This document shows positions 16,787 to 24,899 of a stretch of DNA of 64,000 nucleotides, in pieces. The notes beneath the pieces were generated by a model that ran no database searches, was not told where the DNA came from, and was given only the letters and a program-made list of their open reading frames with translations. The DNA comes from Streptomyces sp. NBC_00376 (lineage in GTDB: Bacteria > Actinomycetota > Actinomycetes > Streptomycetales > Streptomycetaceae). Made by a program: the position numbers and the translations under genes. The stretch is taken from NCBI RefSeq assembly GCF_036077095.1, contig NZ_CP107960.1, positions 6,324,001 to 6,388,000 of the forward strand, written 5' to 3'. Position 1 is the stretch's first letter; each line of letters begins with the position of its first letter.

Positions 16787-19700
16787 ATGTCCTGGCTGTC
16801 CAGATTCAGCCTCGCGCAACGGGCCCTGATCGGTTTGATCTCGATCGTCGCGCTCGTATTCGGAGCGATCGCGATCCCGCAGCTCAAGCAGCAGCTGCTG
16901 CCCACCATCGAACTCCCGATGGTGTCGGTCATCGCCCCCTACCAGGGTGCGTCCCCCGATGTGGTCGAGAAGCAGGTCGTCGAGCCGCTGGAGAACTCGG
17001 TCAAGGCCGTCGACGGCGTCACCGGGATCACCTCGACCGCCAGCGAGGGCAGCGCCGTCATCATGGCGTCCTTCGACTTCGGCAGCGAGGGCACCAAGCA
17101 GCTCGTCGCCGACATCCAGCAGGCGGTGAACCGCGCCCGCGCCCAGCTTCCCGACGACGTCGACCCGCAGGTCATCGCCGGCTCGACGGACGACATCCCG
17201 GCCGTCGTCCTCGCCGTCACCTCCGACAAGGACCAGCAGGCGCTCGCCGACCAGCTGGACCGCACGGTCGTCCCCGCCCTGGAGGACATCAGCGGCGTCG
17301 GCCAGGTCACCGTCGACGGGGTGCAGGACCTCCAGGTCTCCATCACCCCCGACGACAAGAAGCTCGCCGCCGCCGGGCTGAACGCCATGACGCTCTCCCA
17401 GGCGCTCCAGGCGGGCGGCGCGACCGTCCCCGCCGGTTCCTTCTCCGAGTCGGGCAAGAGCCGCACCGTCCAGGTCGGCGGCGCCTTCACCTCCCTGAAG
17501 CAGATCGAGGACCTGCGGGTCGCCGGTCAGGACCCGGCCACGGGCAAGCCCGGCGAGCCGGTCCGGGTCGGTGACGTCGCCACGGTGAAGCAGGAGCCGT
17601 CCACCGCGGTCTCCATCACCCGCACCAACGGCAAGCCGAGCCTCGCCGTGATGGCCACCATGGACAAGGACGGCAGCGCCGTCGCCATCTCGGACGCGGT
17701 CAAGGACAAGCTCCCCGACCTCCGCAAGGACCTCGGAGCCGGCGCCGAACTGACCGTCGTCTCCGACCAGGGCCCCGCCGTCTCCAAGGCGATCTCCGGT
17801 CTGACCACCGAGGGTGCGCTCGGTCTGCTCTTCGCCGTCATCGTGATCCTGGTCTTCCTCGCCTCGCTGCGTTCGACCCTGGTCACCGCGGTCTCCATCC
17901 CGCTCTCCGTGGTCCTCGCGCTGATCGTGCTCTGGACCCGTGACCTCTCGCTCAACATGCTCACGCTGGGCGCGCTGACCATCGCGATCGGCCGCGTCGT
18001 CGACGACTCGATCGTGGTCCTGGAGAACATCAAGCGGCACCTCGGCTACGGCGAGGAGCGCCAGTCGGCGATCATCGCCGCGGTGAAGGAAGTGGCCGGC
18101 GCGGTCACCTCCTCGACCCTCACCACGGTCGCCGTCTTCCTGCCGATCGGTCTCGTCGGCGGCATGGTCGGCGAGCTCTTCGGCTCCTTCTCGCTGACCG
18201 TCACCGCGGCCCTGCTGGCATCGCTGCTGGTCTCGCTGACCGTCGTCCCCGTCCTGTCCTACTGGTTCCTGCGCGCCCCGAAGGGCGCCACGGAGAACCC
18301 GGACGAGGCCCGCCGCAAGGCCGAGGAGAAGGAGGCCCGCAGCCGGCTCCAGCGGCTGTACATCCCGGTGCTGCGCTTCGCCACCCGGCGCCGCATCACC
18401 AGCATCGTCATCGCGATCGTCGTCTTCATCGGCACCTTCGGCATGGCCCCGCTGCTGAAGACCAACTTCTTCGACCAGGGCGAGCAGGAGGTCCTCTCCA
18501 TCAAGCAGGAGCTGGCCCCCGGCACCAGCCTGGCGGCCGCCGACAAGGCGGCCGAGAAGGTCGAGAAGGTCCTCACCGACGACAAGGGCGTCAAGGACTA
18601 CCAGGTCACCGTCGGCTCCTCCGGCTTCATGGCGGCCTTCGGCGGCGGAACCGGCGCCAACCAGGCCTCGTACCAGGTCACCCTGAAGGACTCGGGCGAC
18701 TTCGACGCCACGCAGAAGCGCATCGACACCGCGCTCGGCAAGCTCGACGGCATCGGTGACACCACCATCTCCGCGGGCGACGGCTTCGGCAGCCAGGACC
18801 TCAGCGTCGTGGTCAAGGCCGCCGACGCGGACGTGCTCAGGAAGGCGTCCGAGCAGGTCCGGGACGAGGTGGCGAAGCTGAAGGACGTCACCGACGTCCA
18901 GAGCGACCTCGCGCAGAGCGTCCCGCGGATCTCGGTCAAGGCCAAGCCCAAGGCCGCCGAGGCCGGCTTCAGCCAGGCCACGCTCGGCGCGGCCGTCGCC
19001 GGAGCGGTGCGCGGCACCCCGTCCGGCAAGGCGATCATGGACGACACCGAGCGGGACGTCGTCATCAAGTCCGCCCACCCGGCCACCACCATGGCCGAGC
19101 TGAAGAACCTGCCCCTCGGCCCGGTGAAGCTCGGACAGATCGCCGACGTCGAACTGGTCCCCGGCCCGGTCTCCATGACCCGGATCGACGGCCAGCGCGC
19201 CGCGACGATCACCGCCAAGCCCACCGGTGACAACACCGGTGCGGTCAGCACCTCGCTCCAGACGAAGATCAACGCGCTGAAGCTCCCGGACGGCGCCACC
19301 GCCACCATCGGCGGTGTCTCCGAGGACCAGAACGACGCGTTCCTGAAGCTCGGCCTGGCCATGCTGGCCGCGATCGCGATCGTCTTCATGCTGCTGGTGG
19401 CGACGTTCAAGTCCCTGATCCAGCCGCTGATCCTGCTGGTCTCCATCCCATTCGCGGCGACCGGCGCGCTCGGCCTGCTCGTGATCACCGGCACCCCGAT
19501 GGGCGTCCCGGCGATGATCGGCATGCTGATGCTGATCGGCATCGTGGTGACCAACGCGATCGTGCTGATCGACCTGATCAACCAGTACCGGACCCAGGGC
19601 ATGGGCGTCGTCGAAGCGGTCGTCGAGGGCGGTCGCCACCGTCTCCGCCCGATCCTGATGACCGCACTCGCGACGATCTTCGCCCTGCTCCCGATGGCAC

Positions 19701-19942
19701 TCGGCGTCACCGGCGAGGGCGGCTTCATCTCGCAGCCGCTCGCGGTGGTCGTGATCGGCGGCCTGGTCACCTCGACGCTGCTCACGCTGCTCCTGGTGCC
19801 GACGCTCTACGCGATGGTGGAGCTCCGCAAGGAGCGCCGCGCGAAGAAGAAGGCGCTCAAGCGGGCGAAGAAGGCGGGCGTGTCCGCCCAGGCCCTCTCG
19901 GAGGAGACCGCCTCCGAGGAGCCGGAGCCCGCGAAGGCCTGA
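16787..19942 (+). CDS. RND-superfamily exporter (AcrB/HAE-1 type)
   Basis: A 1051-residue proton-driven pump with the canonical duplicated plan: a first helix (about 13-33), a large extracellular loop, six helices (about 340-500), a second helix and loop, and a final helix bundle (about 860-1010). TM4 carries the paired aspartates needed for proton transfer (GRVVDDSIVVLENI). The N-terminal LPTIELPMVSVIAPYQGASPDVVE is typical. No membrane-fusion adaptor or outer channel is encoded nearby, as expected in a monoderm, so it probably moves a lipid or drug across one membrane. The C-terminus is Lys/Glu-rich. Start ATG 16787. Confidence 0.9.
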   Translation: MSWLSRFSLAQRALIGLISIVALVFGAIAIPQLKQQLLPTIELPMVSVIAPYQGASPDVVEKQVVEPLENSVKAVDGVTGITSTASEGSAVIMASFDFGSEGTKQLVADIQQAVNRARAQLPDDVDPQVIAGSTDDIPAVVLAVTSDKDQQALADQLDRTVVPALEDISGVGQVTVDGVQDLQVSITPDDKKLAAAGLNAMTLSQALQAGGATVPAGSFSESGKSRTVQVGGAFTSLKQIEDLRVAGQDPATGKPGEPVRVGDVATVKQEPSTAVSITRTNGKPSLAVMATMDKDGSAVAISDAVKDKLPDLRKDLGAGAELTVVSDQGPAVSKAISGLTTEGALGLLFAVIVILVFLASLRSTLVTAVSIPLSVVLALIVLWTRDLSLNMLTLGALTIAIGRVVDDSIVVLENIKRHLGYGEERQSAIIAAVKEVAGAVTSSTLTTVAVFLPIGLVGGMVGELFGSFSLTVTAALLASLLVSLTVVPVLSYWFLRAPKGATENPDEARRKAEEKEARSRLQRLYIPVLRFATRRRITSIVIAIVVFIGTFGMAPLLKTNFFDQGEQEVLSIKQELAPGTSLAAADKAAEKVEKVLTDDKGVKDYQVTVGSSGFMAAFGGGTGANQASYQVTLKDSGDFDATQKRIDTALGKLDGIGDTTISAGDGFGSQDLSVVVKAADADVLRKASEQVRDEVAKLKDVTDVQSDLAQSVPRISVKAKPKAAEAGFSQATLGAAVAGAVRGTPSGKAIMDDTERDVVIKSAHPATTMAELKNLPLGPVKLGQIADVELVPGPVSMTRIDGQRAATITAKPTGDNTGAVSTSLQTKINALKLPDGATATIGGVSEDQNDAFLKLGLAMLAAIAIVFMLLVATFKSLIQPLILLVSIPFAATGALGLLVITGTPMGVPAMIGMLMLIGIVVTNAIVLIDLINQYRTQGMGVVEAVVEGGRHRLRPILMTALATIFALLPMALGVTGEGGFISQPLAVVVIGGLVTSTLLTLLLVPTLYAMVELRKERRAKKKALKRAKKAGVSAQALSEETASEEPEPAKA

Positions 19943-19952
19943 CCCGGCATAC

Positions 19953-19991
19953 GGAAGGCCCCGGCACCGATTTCCGGTGCCGGGGCCTTCC
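19953..19991. terminator. Bidirectional terminator between the RND gene and nadA
   Basis: A perfect 17-bp stem (19953-19969 with 19975-19991) and 5-nt loop ATTTC between convergent genes, 11 nt from the RND stop and 24 nt from the nadA stop. Confidence 0.9.
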
Positions 19992-20014
19992 TGCGTGCCG
20001 TGTGAGCCGTACGC

Positions 20015-21202
20015 CTACGGCAGCGCCAGCATCCGCTCCAGCGCGAGCTTGGCGTACTTCTCCGTCTCCGGGTCGACCTCGATCCGGTTGATCAGCTTGC
20101 CCTCGGCCAGTGATTCCAGCGCCCACACCAGGTGCGGCAGGTCGATCCGGTTCATCGTCGAGCAGAAGCAGACCGTCTTGTCGAGGAAGACGATCTCCTT
20201 GTCCTCGGCCGCGAACCGGTTGGCCAGCCGGCGCACCAGGTTCAGTTCGGTGCCGATCGCCCACTTCGAGCCGGCCGGGGCCGCCTCCAGGGCCTTGATG
20301 ATGTACTCCGTCGAGCCGACGTGGTCCGCCGCCGCCACGACCTCGTGCTTGCACTCGGGGTGCACCAGGACGTTGACGCCCGGTATCCGCTCGCGGACGT
20401 CGTTGACGGACTCGACCGAGAAGCGGCCGTGCACCGAGCAGTGCCCGCGCCACAGGATCATCTTCGCGTTCCGCAGCTCCTCGGCGGTCAGGCCGCCGTT
20501 GGGCTTGTGCGGGTTGTAGAGGACGCAGTCCTCCAGCGACATCCCCATGTCCCGGACAGCGGTGTTCCGGCCCAGGTGCTGGTCGGGCAGGAAGAGGATC
20601 TTCTCACCCTGTTCGAAGGCCCACTCCAGCGCCCGCTTGGCGTTGGAGGAGGTACAGATGGTGCCGCCGTGCCTGCCGGTGAACGCCTTGATGTCGGCGG
20701 AGGAGTTCATGTACGAGACGGGCACGACCTGCTCGGCGACCCCGGCCTCGGTCAGCACGTCCCAGCACTCGGCGACCTGCTCGGCGGTGGCCATGTCGGC
20801 CATGGAGCAGCCCGCCGCCAGGTCCGGCAGCACGACCTTCTGGTCGTCGGTGGTCAGGATGTCCGCGGACTCGGCCATGAAGTGCACGCCGCAGAAGACG
20901 ATGTACTCGGCCTCCGGCCGCGCGGCCGCGTCCCGGGCGAGCTTGAACGAGTCGCCCGTGACGTCCGCGAACTGGATGACCTCGTCGCGCTGGTAGTGGT
21001 GGCCGAGGACGAACACCTTGTCCCCGAGCTTCTCCTTGGCCGCGCGGGCACGCTCCACCAGGTCCGGGTCGGACGGGGAGGGCAGGTCGCCGGGGCACTC
21101 GACACCGCGCTCGCTCCTCGGGTCGGCCTCACGGCCGAGCAGGAGCAGGGCGAGGGGCGTCGGCTGGACGTCGAGATCCTGGACGGGGTGGGCCGTGGTC
21201 AC
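20015..21202 (-). CDS. nadA: Quinolinate synthase A
   Basis: A [4Fe-4S] enzyme that condenses iminoaspartate with dihydroxyacetone phosphate to quinolinate, the NAD precursor. The 395-residue length fits the long NadA type. Three conserved cysteines for the cluster are visible in DLAAGCSMADMA, HPECKHEVV and TVCFCSTMNRIDLPHL, with substrate-binding segments VLGHHYQRDEVI and VSYMNSSADIKA. The start is taken as GTG 21202, giving VTTAHPVQDLDVQPTPLAL as in relatives; GTG 21211 is 9 nt further upstream. No nadB or nadC is adjacent. It is divergent from erpA, an Fe-S carrier that could serve it. Confidence 0.93.
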   Translation of the reverse strand: MTTAHPVQDLDVQPTPLALLLLGREADPRSERGVECPGDLPSPSDPDLVERARAAKEKLGDKVFVLGHHYQRDEVIQFADVTGDSFKLARDAAARPEAEYIVFCGVHFMAESADILTTDDQKVVLPDLAAGCSMADMATAEQVAECWDVLTEAGVAEQVVPVSYMNSSADIKAFTGRHGGTICTSSNAKRALEWAFEQGEKILFLPDQHLGRNTAVRDMGMSLEDCVLYNPHKPNGGLTAEELRNAKMILWRGHCSVHGRFSVESVNDVRERIPGVNVLVHPECKHEVVAAADHVGSTEYIIKALEAAPAGSKWAIGTELNLVRRLANRFAAEDKEIVFLDKTVCFCSTMNRIDLPHLVWALESLAEGKLINRIEVDPETEKYAKLALERMLALP

Positions 21203-21457
21203 GTCACGCACCCTTTCTTCTCTGCTGAAAGCCTCTGCGAAAAGCTTCCGCGAAGCCTTTTCGTCTAATTGACGCTATCTATCATATCCGGTTCACGTCA
21301 CTTTGACGATGTCCATAGTGTCGATGTGACGCATCCCCCCGGCCGACCGGTGTGCGAGCATGAATGGAACAGGCAAGCGCTCGGCCCGGAATGAATCCGC
21401 GGTCCCGTCGGTTGCAACGTCGGCAAGCAGTCTCCGTACAACCCGGGAGAGAAGCAG
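21203..21457. promoter_or_regulatory. AT-richer divergent promoter region of nadA and erpA
   Basis: The stretch around 21260-21310 is clearly richer in A/T than its surroundings. It contains TATGAT on the minus strand (a good -10 for nadA), TTGACG on the plus strand, and the small palindrome GTCACTTTGAC at 21297-21307, a possible operator half. I could not fix transcription starts. Confidence 0.45.
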
Positions 21458-21814
21458 ATGTCCGTATCGGACGAGACCACCACCGTGAGCGACGGCATCC
21501 TCCTGTCCGACGCCGCCGCAGCCAAGGTCAAGGGCCTGCTGGAGCAGGAAGGCCGTGACGACCTGGCGCTGCGCGTCGCCGTCCAGCCCGGCGGCTGCTC
21601 GGGCCTGCGCTACCAGCTCTTCTTCGACGAGCGTTCGCTCGACGGCGATGTCGTGAAGGACTTCGACGGCGTCAAGGTCGTCACCGACCGGATGAGTGCT
21701 CCGTACCTGGGTGGCGCCTCCATCGACTTCGTCGACACCATCGAGAAGCAGGGCTTCACGATCGACAACCCGAACGCCACGGGCTCCTGCGCCTGCGGCG
21801 ACTCCTTCAGCTGA
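21458..21814 (+). CDS. erpA: Iron-sulfur cluster insertion protein (A-type carrier)
   Basis: A 118-residue HesB/IscA-family carrier that delivers Fe-S clusters to apo-enzymes. The three cluster cysteines are present: one in AVQPGGCSGLRYQL (about residue 48) and the C-terminal CAC pair in ATGSCACGDSFS. The ATG has GGGAGAG about 8 nt upstream. It is a single gene, divergent from nadA and ended by a hairpin. It is probably the essential actinobacterial ErpA. Confidence 0.93.
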   Translation: MSVSDETTTVSDGILLSDAAAAKVKGLLEQEGRDDLALRVAVQPGGCSGLRYQLFFDERSLDGDVVKDFDGVKVVTDRMSAPYLGGASIDFVDTIEKQGFTIDNPNATGSCACGDSFS

Positions 21815-21861
21815 GCCCTGAAGGCGGCACGTACGCCTGAGCGCGACGCGGAACGGCACAA

Positions 21862-21894
21862 CGGCGGCGGCCCCGGAATCCGGGACCGCCGCCG
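21862..21894. terminator. Terminator after erpA
   Basis: A 15-bp stem with one mismatch and 3-nt loop AAT, between convergent erpA and the large exported protein gene; it can act in both directions. Confidence 0.8.
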
Positions 21895-21928
21895 TCGTCG
21901 TACCCGAGCCGTACCCGGGGCCCGGCGC

Positions 21929-23419
21929 TCAGGCGCGGGGCACGTCGCCGCCCGACATCGCGTCGACCACGGTCCGGTCGCCGAGCGGCGCGTCGAGCGT
22001 CACCGTCCGGGTCAGCTCCTTGGCGATCATGATGCAGACCTTCTTCCCGGGCTGCTTCGCCTCCGTCACCTTCACGGTCACCCGGTCCGGGCTCTCGGTC
22101 GCGCTCGCGGTGTACGTGCTGCACACCCCGCCCCAGAACGTCACCGACAGGGTCCGTCCGTCGGCGCTGTACGACAGCAGTTGCCGCTGGGGCTTCTCCG
22201 CGTTCCCCGGGGGCGTCGGAGCCGACGTGGGGGCGGTCGTCGCCGGCGCGTCCTTCGCCAGGTACGAGGGGGCCACGGCGACCTGCGTCACCGTGGTTCC
22301 CAGGCCGCCCGCGGCGGGCCGCACCGAGAAGAGCCAGGACGGTACGAGCGTCTGCTTGCCCGCCACGTACTGCGCCGCCAGGCCGAACACCGCCTTGTCG
22401 ACCGTCACGGTCGTCGTCGGCCGCTCCGCCCCGGTGCGCGCCCCGCAGCGGGCCTTCGGCGACTTCAGGCCCTCGTCCAGCGGTACGGGGGTGGCGCATC
22501 CGCCGATGTCCGCGCGGGCCTCCTTGCCCTCCTTGCGGGACGCCGGCCCGTTCAGCTGCTCCAGCGCCTGGGCCGCGCCGATCACCGGATAGCTGTCGCC
22601 CTTCTCCAGGCCCTTCAACTGCCCGCTGCCGCCGACCACTTCACCGTCCGGACCCACCTGGACCCCGGTCGACCAGCCGTACGTGGGAAGGCCGTCCACC
22701 TTCGGGTCGGCGTTCACCACCCGTACAGAGCCCATGAGTTGACCGGAATCGAGCGTCGCGCCGCCCTGCCCCGCCGCCTTCAGGACCGGTGCCGCGGCGG
22801 CCCTGGCGGCACTCTCGCTCACCGGGGAGCCACTGCCGCCCGGGGCCGGGTTCCCGCCCGAACAGACCGCCCCCTTCTGGCAGTTGTCCGTACCGCCGGA
22901 GCCGTACCGGGTGAAGCTCCAGGTGCCCGGGGCCTGCTTGTTCACCCGCAGGACCGGGCCGGAGCCGTCCCCTTCGGACCCCACCTTCCAGTATGTGCCC
23001 TCGGCCTGCGGTGTGCCCGCCAGCTTCAGCGCCTTCGCCAGCCGGGCCACCTCGGCCGCCGAGACGGTCCCCACCGCGTGCCGCACCGCGGCCGTGCGCG
23101 GCCCCTCGGGCAGCTTGCCGGACGCGCGGTAGACCACCCGGCCGCCGCTCGGGTCGGGCTCGCCCGGCGCGATGCCCTGCGAGGGCGCCTCGGACGCCGC
23201 CGGGGCGCCCGAGTGCCGGTCCAGGGCCAGCGGGGGAGGGGTGCGCCGCCCGCCGTCGTCCGCGCTGCCGCCGGACCTGCCGTCGCCGTCGGCCGCGGTC
23301 GCGGCCCAGTACGCACCGCCGCCACCGGCCAGCAGCACGGCTGCCGCCACCGAGGCCACGGCGAGCGGCGAACGCCGCCGGGGGCCGGTCACGTCGTTGT
23401 CGGGTCGCTCGGTGCTCAC
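21929..23419 (-). CDS. Large exported membrane-anchored protein of unknown function
   Basis: A 496-residue protein with a short basic cytoplasmic N-terminus (TGPRRRSPLA), one uncleaved-looking helix (about 20-43, Ala/Gly-rich), a Gly/Ser/Pro-rich linker, and a long extracellular part with no motif I recognise. Several cysteines (C-x5-C in DNCQKGAVC, others near GGCATP, RCGAR, GVCSTY, KKVCIM) suggest disulfides. The GTG at 23419 has AGGAG 7 nt upstream. It lies between erpA and adoK; from memory a membrane protein (Rv2203) holds the same place in M. tuberculosis. The function is unknown, but the linkage looks conserved. Confidence 0.75.
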   Translation of the reverse strand: MSTERPDNDVTGPRRRSPLAVASVAAAVLLAGGGGAYWAATAADGDGRSGGSADDGGRRTPPPLALDRHSGAPAASEAPSQGIAPGEPDPSGGRVVYRASGKLPEGPRTAAVRHAVGTVSAAEVARLAKALKLAGTPQAEGTYWKVGSEGDGSGPVLRVNKQAPGTWSFTRYGSGGTDNCQKGAVCSGGNPAPGGSGSPVSESAARAAAAPVLKAAGQGGATLDSGQLMGSVRVVNADPKVDGLPTYGWSTGVQVGPDGEVVGGSGQLKGLEKGDSYPVIGAAQALEQLNGPASRKEGKEARADIGGCATPVPLDEGLKSPKARCGARTGAERPTTTVTVDKAVFGLAAQYVAGKQTLVPSWLFSVRPAAGGLGTTVTQVAVAPSYLAKDAPATTAPTSAPTPPGNAEKPQRQLLSYSADGRTLSVTFWGGVCSTYTASATESPDRVTVKVTEAKQPGKKVCIMIAKELTRTVTLDAPLGDRTVVDAMSGGDVPRA

Positions 23420-23567
23420 CGGATCGCTCCTTCGCCTGCATGGGCGTCACATGCCGTCGCCCGGCCTGTCGTCCGTCCCCGGACGGGGACAACGGTGGGA
23501 CGGGGCAGCGGCGCGCACGGTTCCCTCGCGGGGCTCAGGCGCGAACGGTGCGGGTCTCGGCCGCCTC

Positions 23568-23765
23568 TCAGTCGCCGTAGTCGGACATGGCGTCGACCAG
23601 CCGGGCGGAGGCGGTGGGCACGGTGACCCCGTGAATCCGGGACGGCGCGACCGGAACGGGGGCAGACTTCGGCTGGGCCACCCAGTGCGGAGCCATTCGC
23701 GCGCAGTCACCGCGCAGCTCGGCCAGGCTCATCTCGGAGTCGCGCGTGGCGATGTGGTTCGACAT
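23568..23765 (-). CDS. Small hypothetical protein
   Basis: A 65-residue soluble protein starting MSNHIATRDSEMSLAELRGDCARMAPHW and ending SARLVDAMSDYGD, with no known motif. The start is ATG 23765; TACGGT 6 nt upstream fits a leaderless promoter. It precedes the large exported protein gene on the same strand by 148 nt and reads away from adoK. Its C-terminal VDAMS resembles the end of the larger neighbour (VVDAMSGGD), perhaps by chance. Confidence 0.5.
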   Translation of the reverse strand: MSNHIATRDSEMSLAELRGDCARMAPHWVAQPKSAPVPVAPSRIHGVTVPTASARLVDAMSDYGD

Positions 23766-23771
23766 ATCCGC

Positions 23772-23777
23772 ACCGTA
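23772..23777 (-). promoter_or_regulatory. Leaderless -10 box of the 65-residue protein gene
   Basis: TACGGT on the minus strand, 6 nt before the ATG. Confidence 0.4.
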
Positions 23778-23924
23778 GGCACCACCGGCCTCAGGAAGAA
23801 AGCCCTACTATCGGGTAGTTTTCCCCCCTTCGTGGTGCTCCGTGGAACCGGTAGCGTGAAGTGTCACGCCGCCCCGGGAACACGCTCACCCGTTCCCCCC
23901 GATCTCCGCAGGAGCAGTCTCCCC

Positions 23925-24899
23925 GTGCGAATCGCAGTCACCGGCTCCATCGCCACCGATCACCTCATGACCTTCCCCGGCCGTTTCGCCGACCAGCTGG
24001 TCGCGGATCAGCTGCACACGGTCTCGCTCTCCTTCCTGGTCGACAACCTCGACGTGCGCCGGGGCGGTGTCGCCGCCAACATCTGCTTCGGCATGGGCCT
24101 GCTGGGCACGGAGCCGATCCTGGTCGGGGCCGCCGGCTCCGACTTCGACGAGTACCGCGCCTGGCTCGACCGCCACGGCGTCGACACCGGATCGGTCCGG
24201 ATCTCCGAGGTCCTGCACACCGCCCGCTTCGTCTGCACCACGGATGCCGACCACAACCAGATCGGTTCCTTCTACACCGGTGCGATGAGCGAGGCCCGCC
24301 TCATCGAGCTGAAGGCCGTCGCCGACCGGGTCGGCGGCCTCGACCTGGTCTCGATCGGCGCCGACGACCCCGAGGGGATGCTCCGCCACACCGAGGAGTG
24401 CCGCTCCCGGGGCATCCCGTTCGCCGCGGACTTCTCGCAGCAGATCGCCCGGATGGACGGCGACGAGATCCGGATCCTCCTGGAGGGCGCCACGTACCTC
24501 TTCTCCAACGAGTACGAGAAGGGGCTCATCGAGTCCAAGACCGGCTGGACCGACGAGGAGATCCTGTCCAAGGTCGGCCACCGGGTCACCACCCTCGGCG
24601 CCCGCGGCGTCCGCATCGAGCGCGCCGGCCAGGAGCCGATCGAGGTCGGCTGCCCGGAGGAGGAGATCAAGGCCGACCCGACCGGCGTCGGCGACGCCTT
24701 CCGGGCCGGTTTCCTCTCCGGCCTCGCCTGGGGCGTCGGCCTGGAGCGCGCGGCCCAGGTCGGCTGCATGCTCGCCACCCTGGTCATCGAGACGGTCGGC
24801 ACCCAGGAGTACACCCTGCGCCGCGCCCACTTCATGGACCGCTTCACCAAGGCGTACGGCCATGAGGCCGCCGCCGAGGTCCGCACCCACCTCGCGTAG
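23925..24899 (+). CDS. adoK: Adenosine kinase (PfkB/ribokinase family)
   Basis: A 324-residue kinase converting adenosine to AMP in purine salvage. It resembles M. tuberculosis AdoK (Rv2202c) closely along its length as I recall it: AVTGSIATDHLMTFPGRF at the start, RRGGVAANICFGMGLLG, SFYTGAMSEARLIEL, and AADFSQQIARM. The PfkB signature 2 DPTGVGDAFRAGFLSG carries the catalytic aspartate and anion hole near residue 250. The GTG at 23925 has GGAG about 10 nt upstream. Its stop abuts the stop of the convergent desulfurase gene with no gap. Confidence 0.88.
   Translation: MRIAVTGSIATDHLMTFPGRFADQLVADQLHTVSLSFLVDNLDVRRGGVAANICFGMGLLGTEPILVGAAGSDFDEYRAWLDRHGVDTGSVRISEVLHTARFVCTTDADHNQIGSFYTGAMSEARLIELKAVADRVGGLDLVSIGADDPEGMLRHTEECRSRGIPFAADFSQQIARMDGDEIRILLEGATYLFSNEYEKGLIESKTGWTDEEILSKVGHRVTTLGARGVRIERAGQEPIEVGCPEEEIKADPTGVGDAFRAGFLSGLAWGVGLERAAQVGCMLATLVIETVGTQEYTLRRAHFMDRFTKAYGHEAAAEVRTHLA

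Noticed and set aside
16781..19639. Very long open frame (about 950 codons) antisense to the RND exporter gene
   Set aside because: It is a GC-codon shadow: low-complexity Asp/Gly/Arg/His-rich translation, no motif, fully opposite a clear AcrB-type gene.
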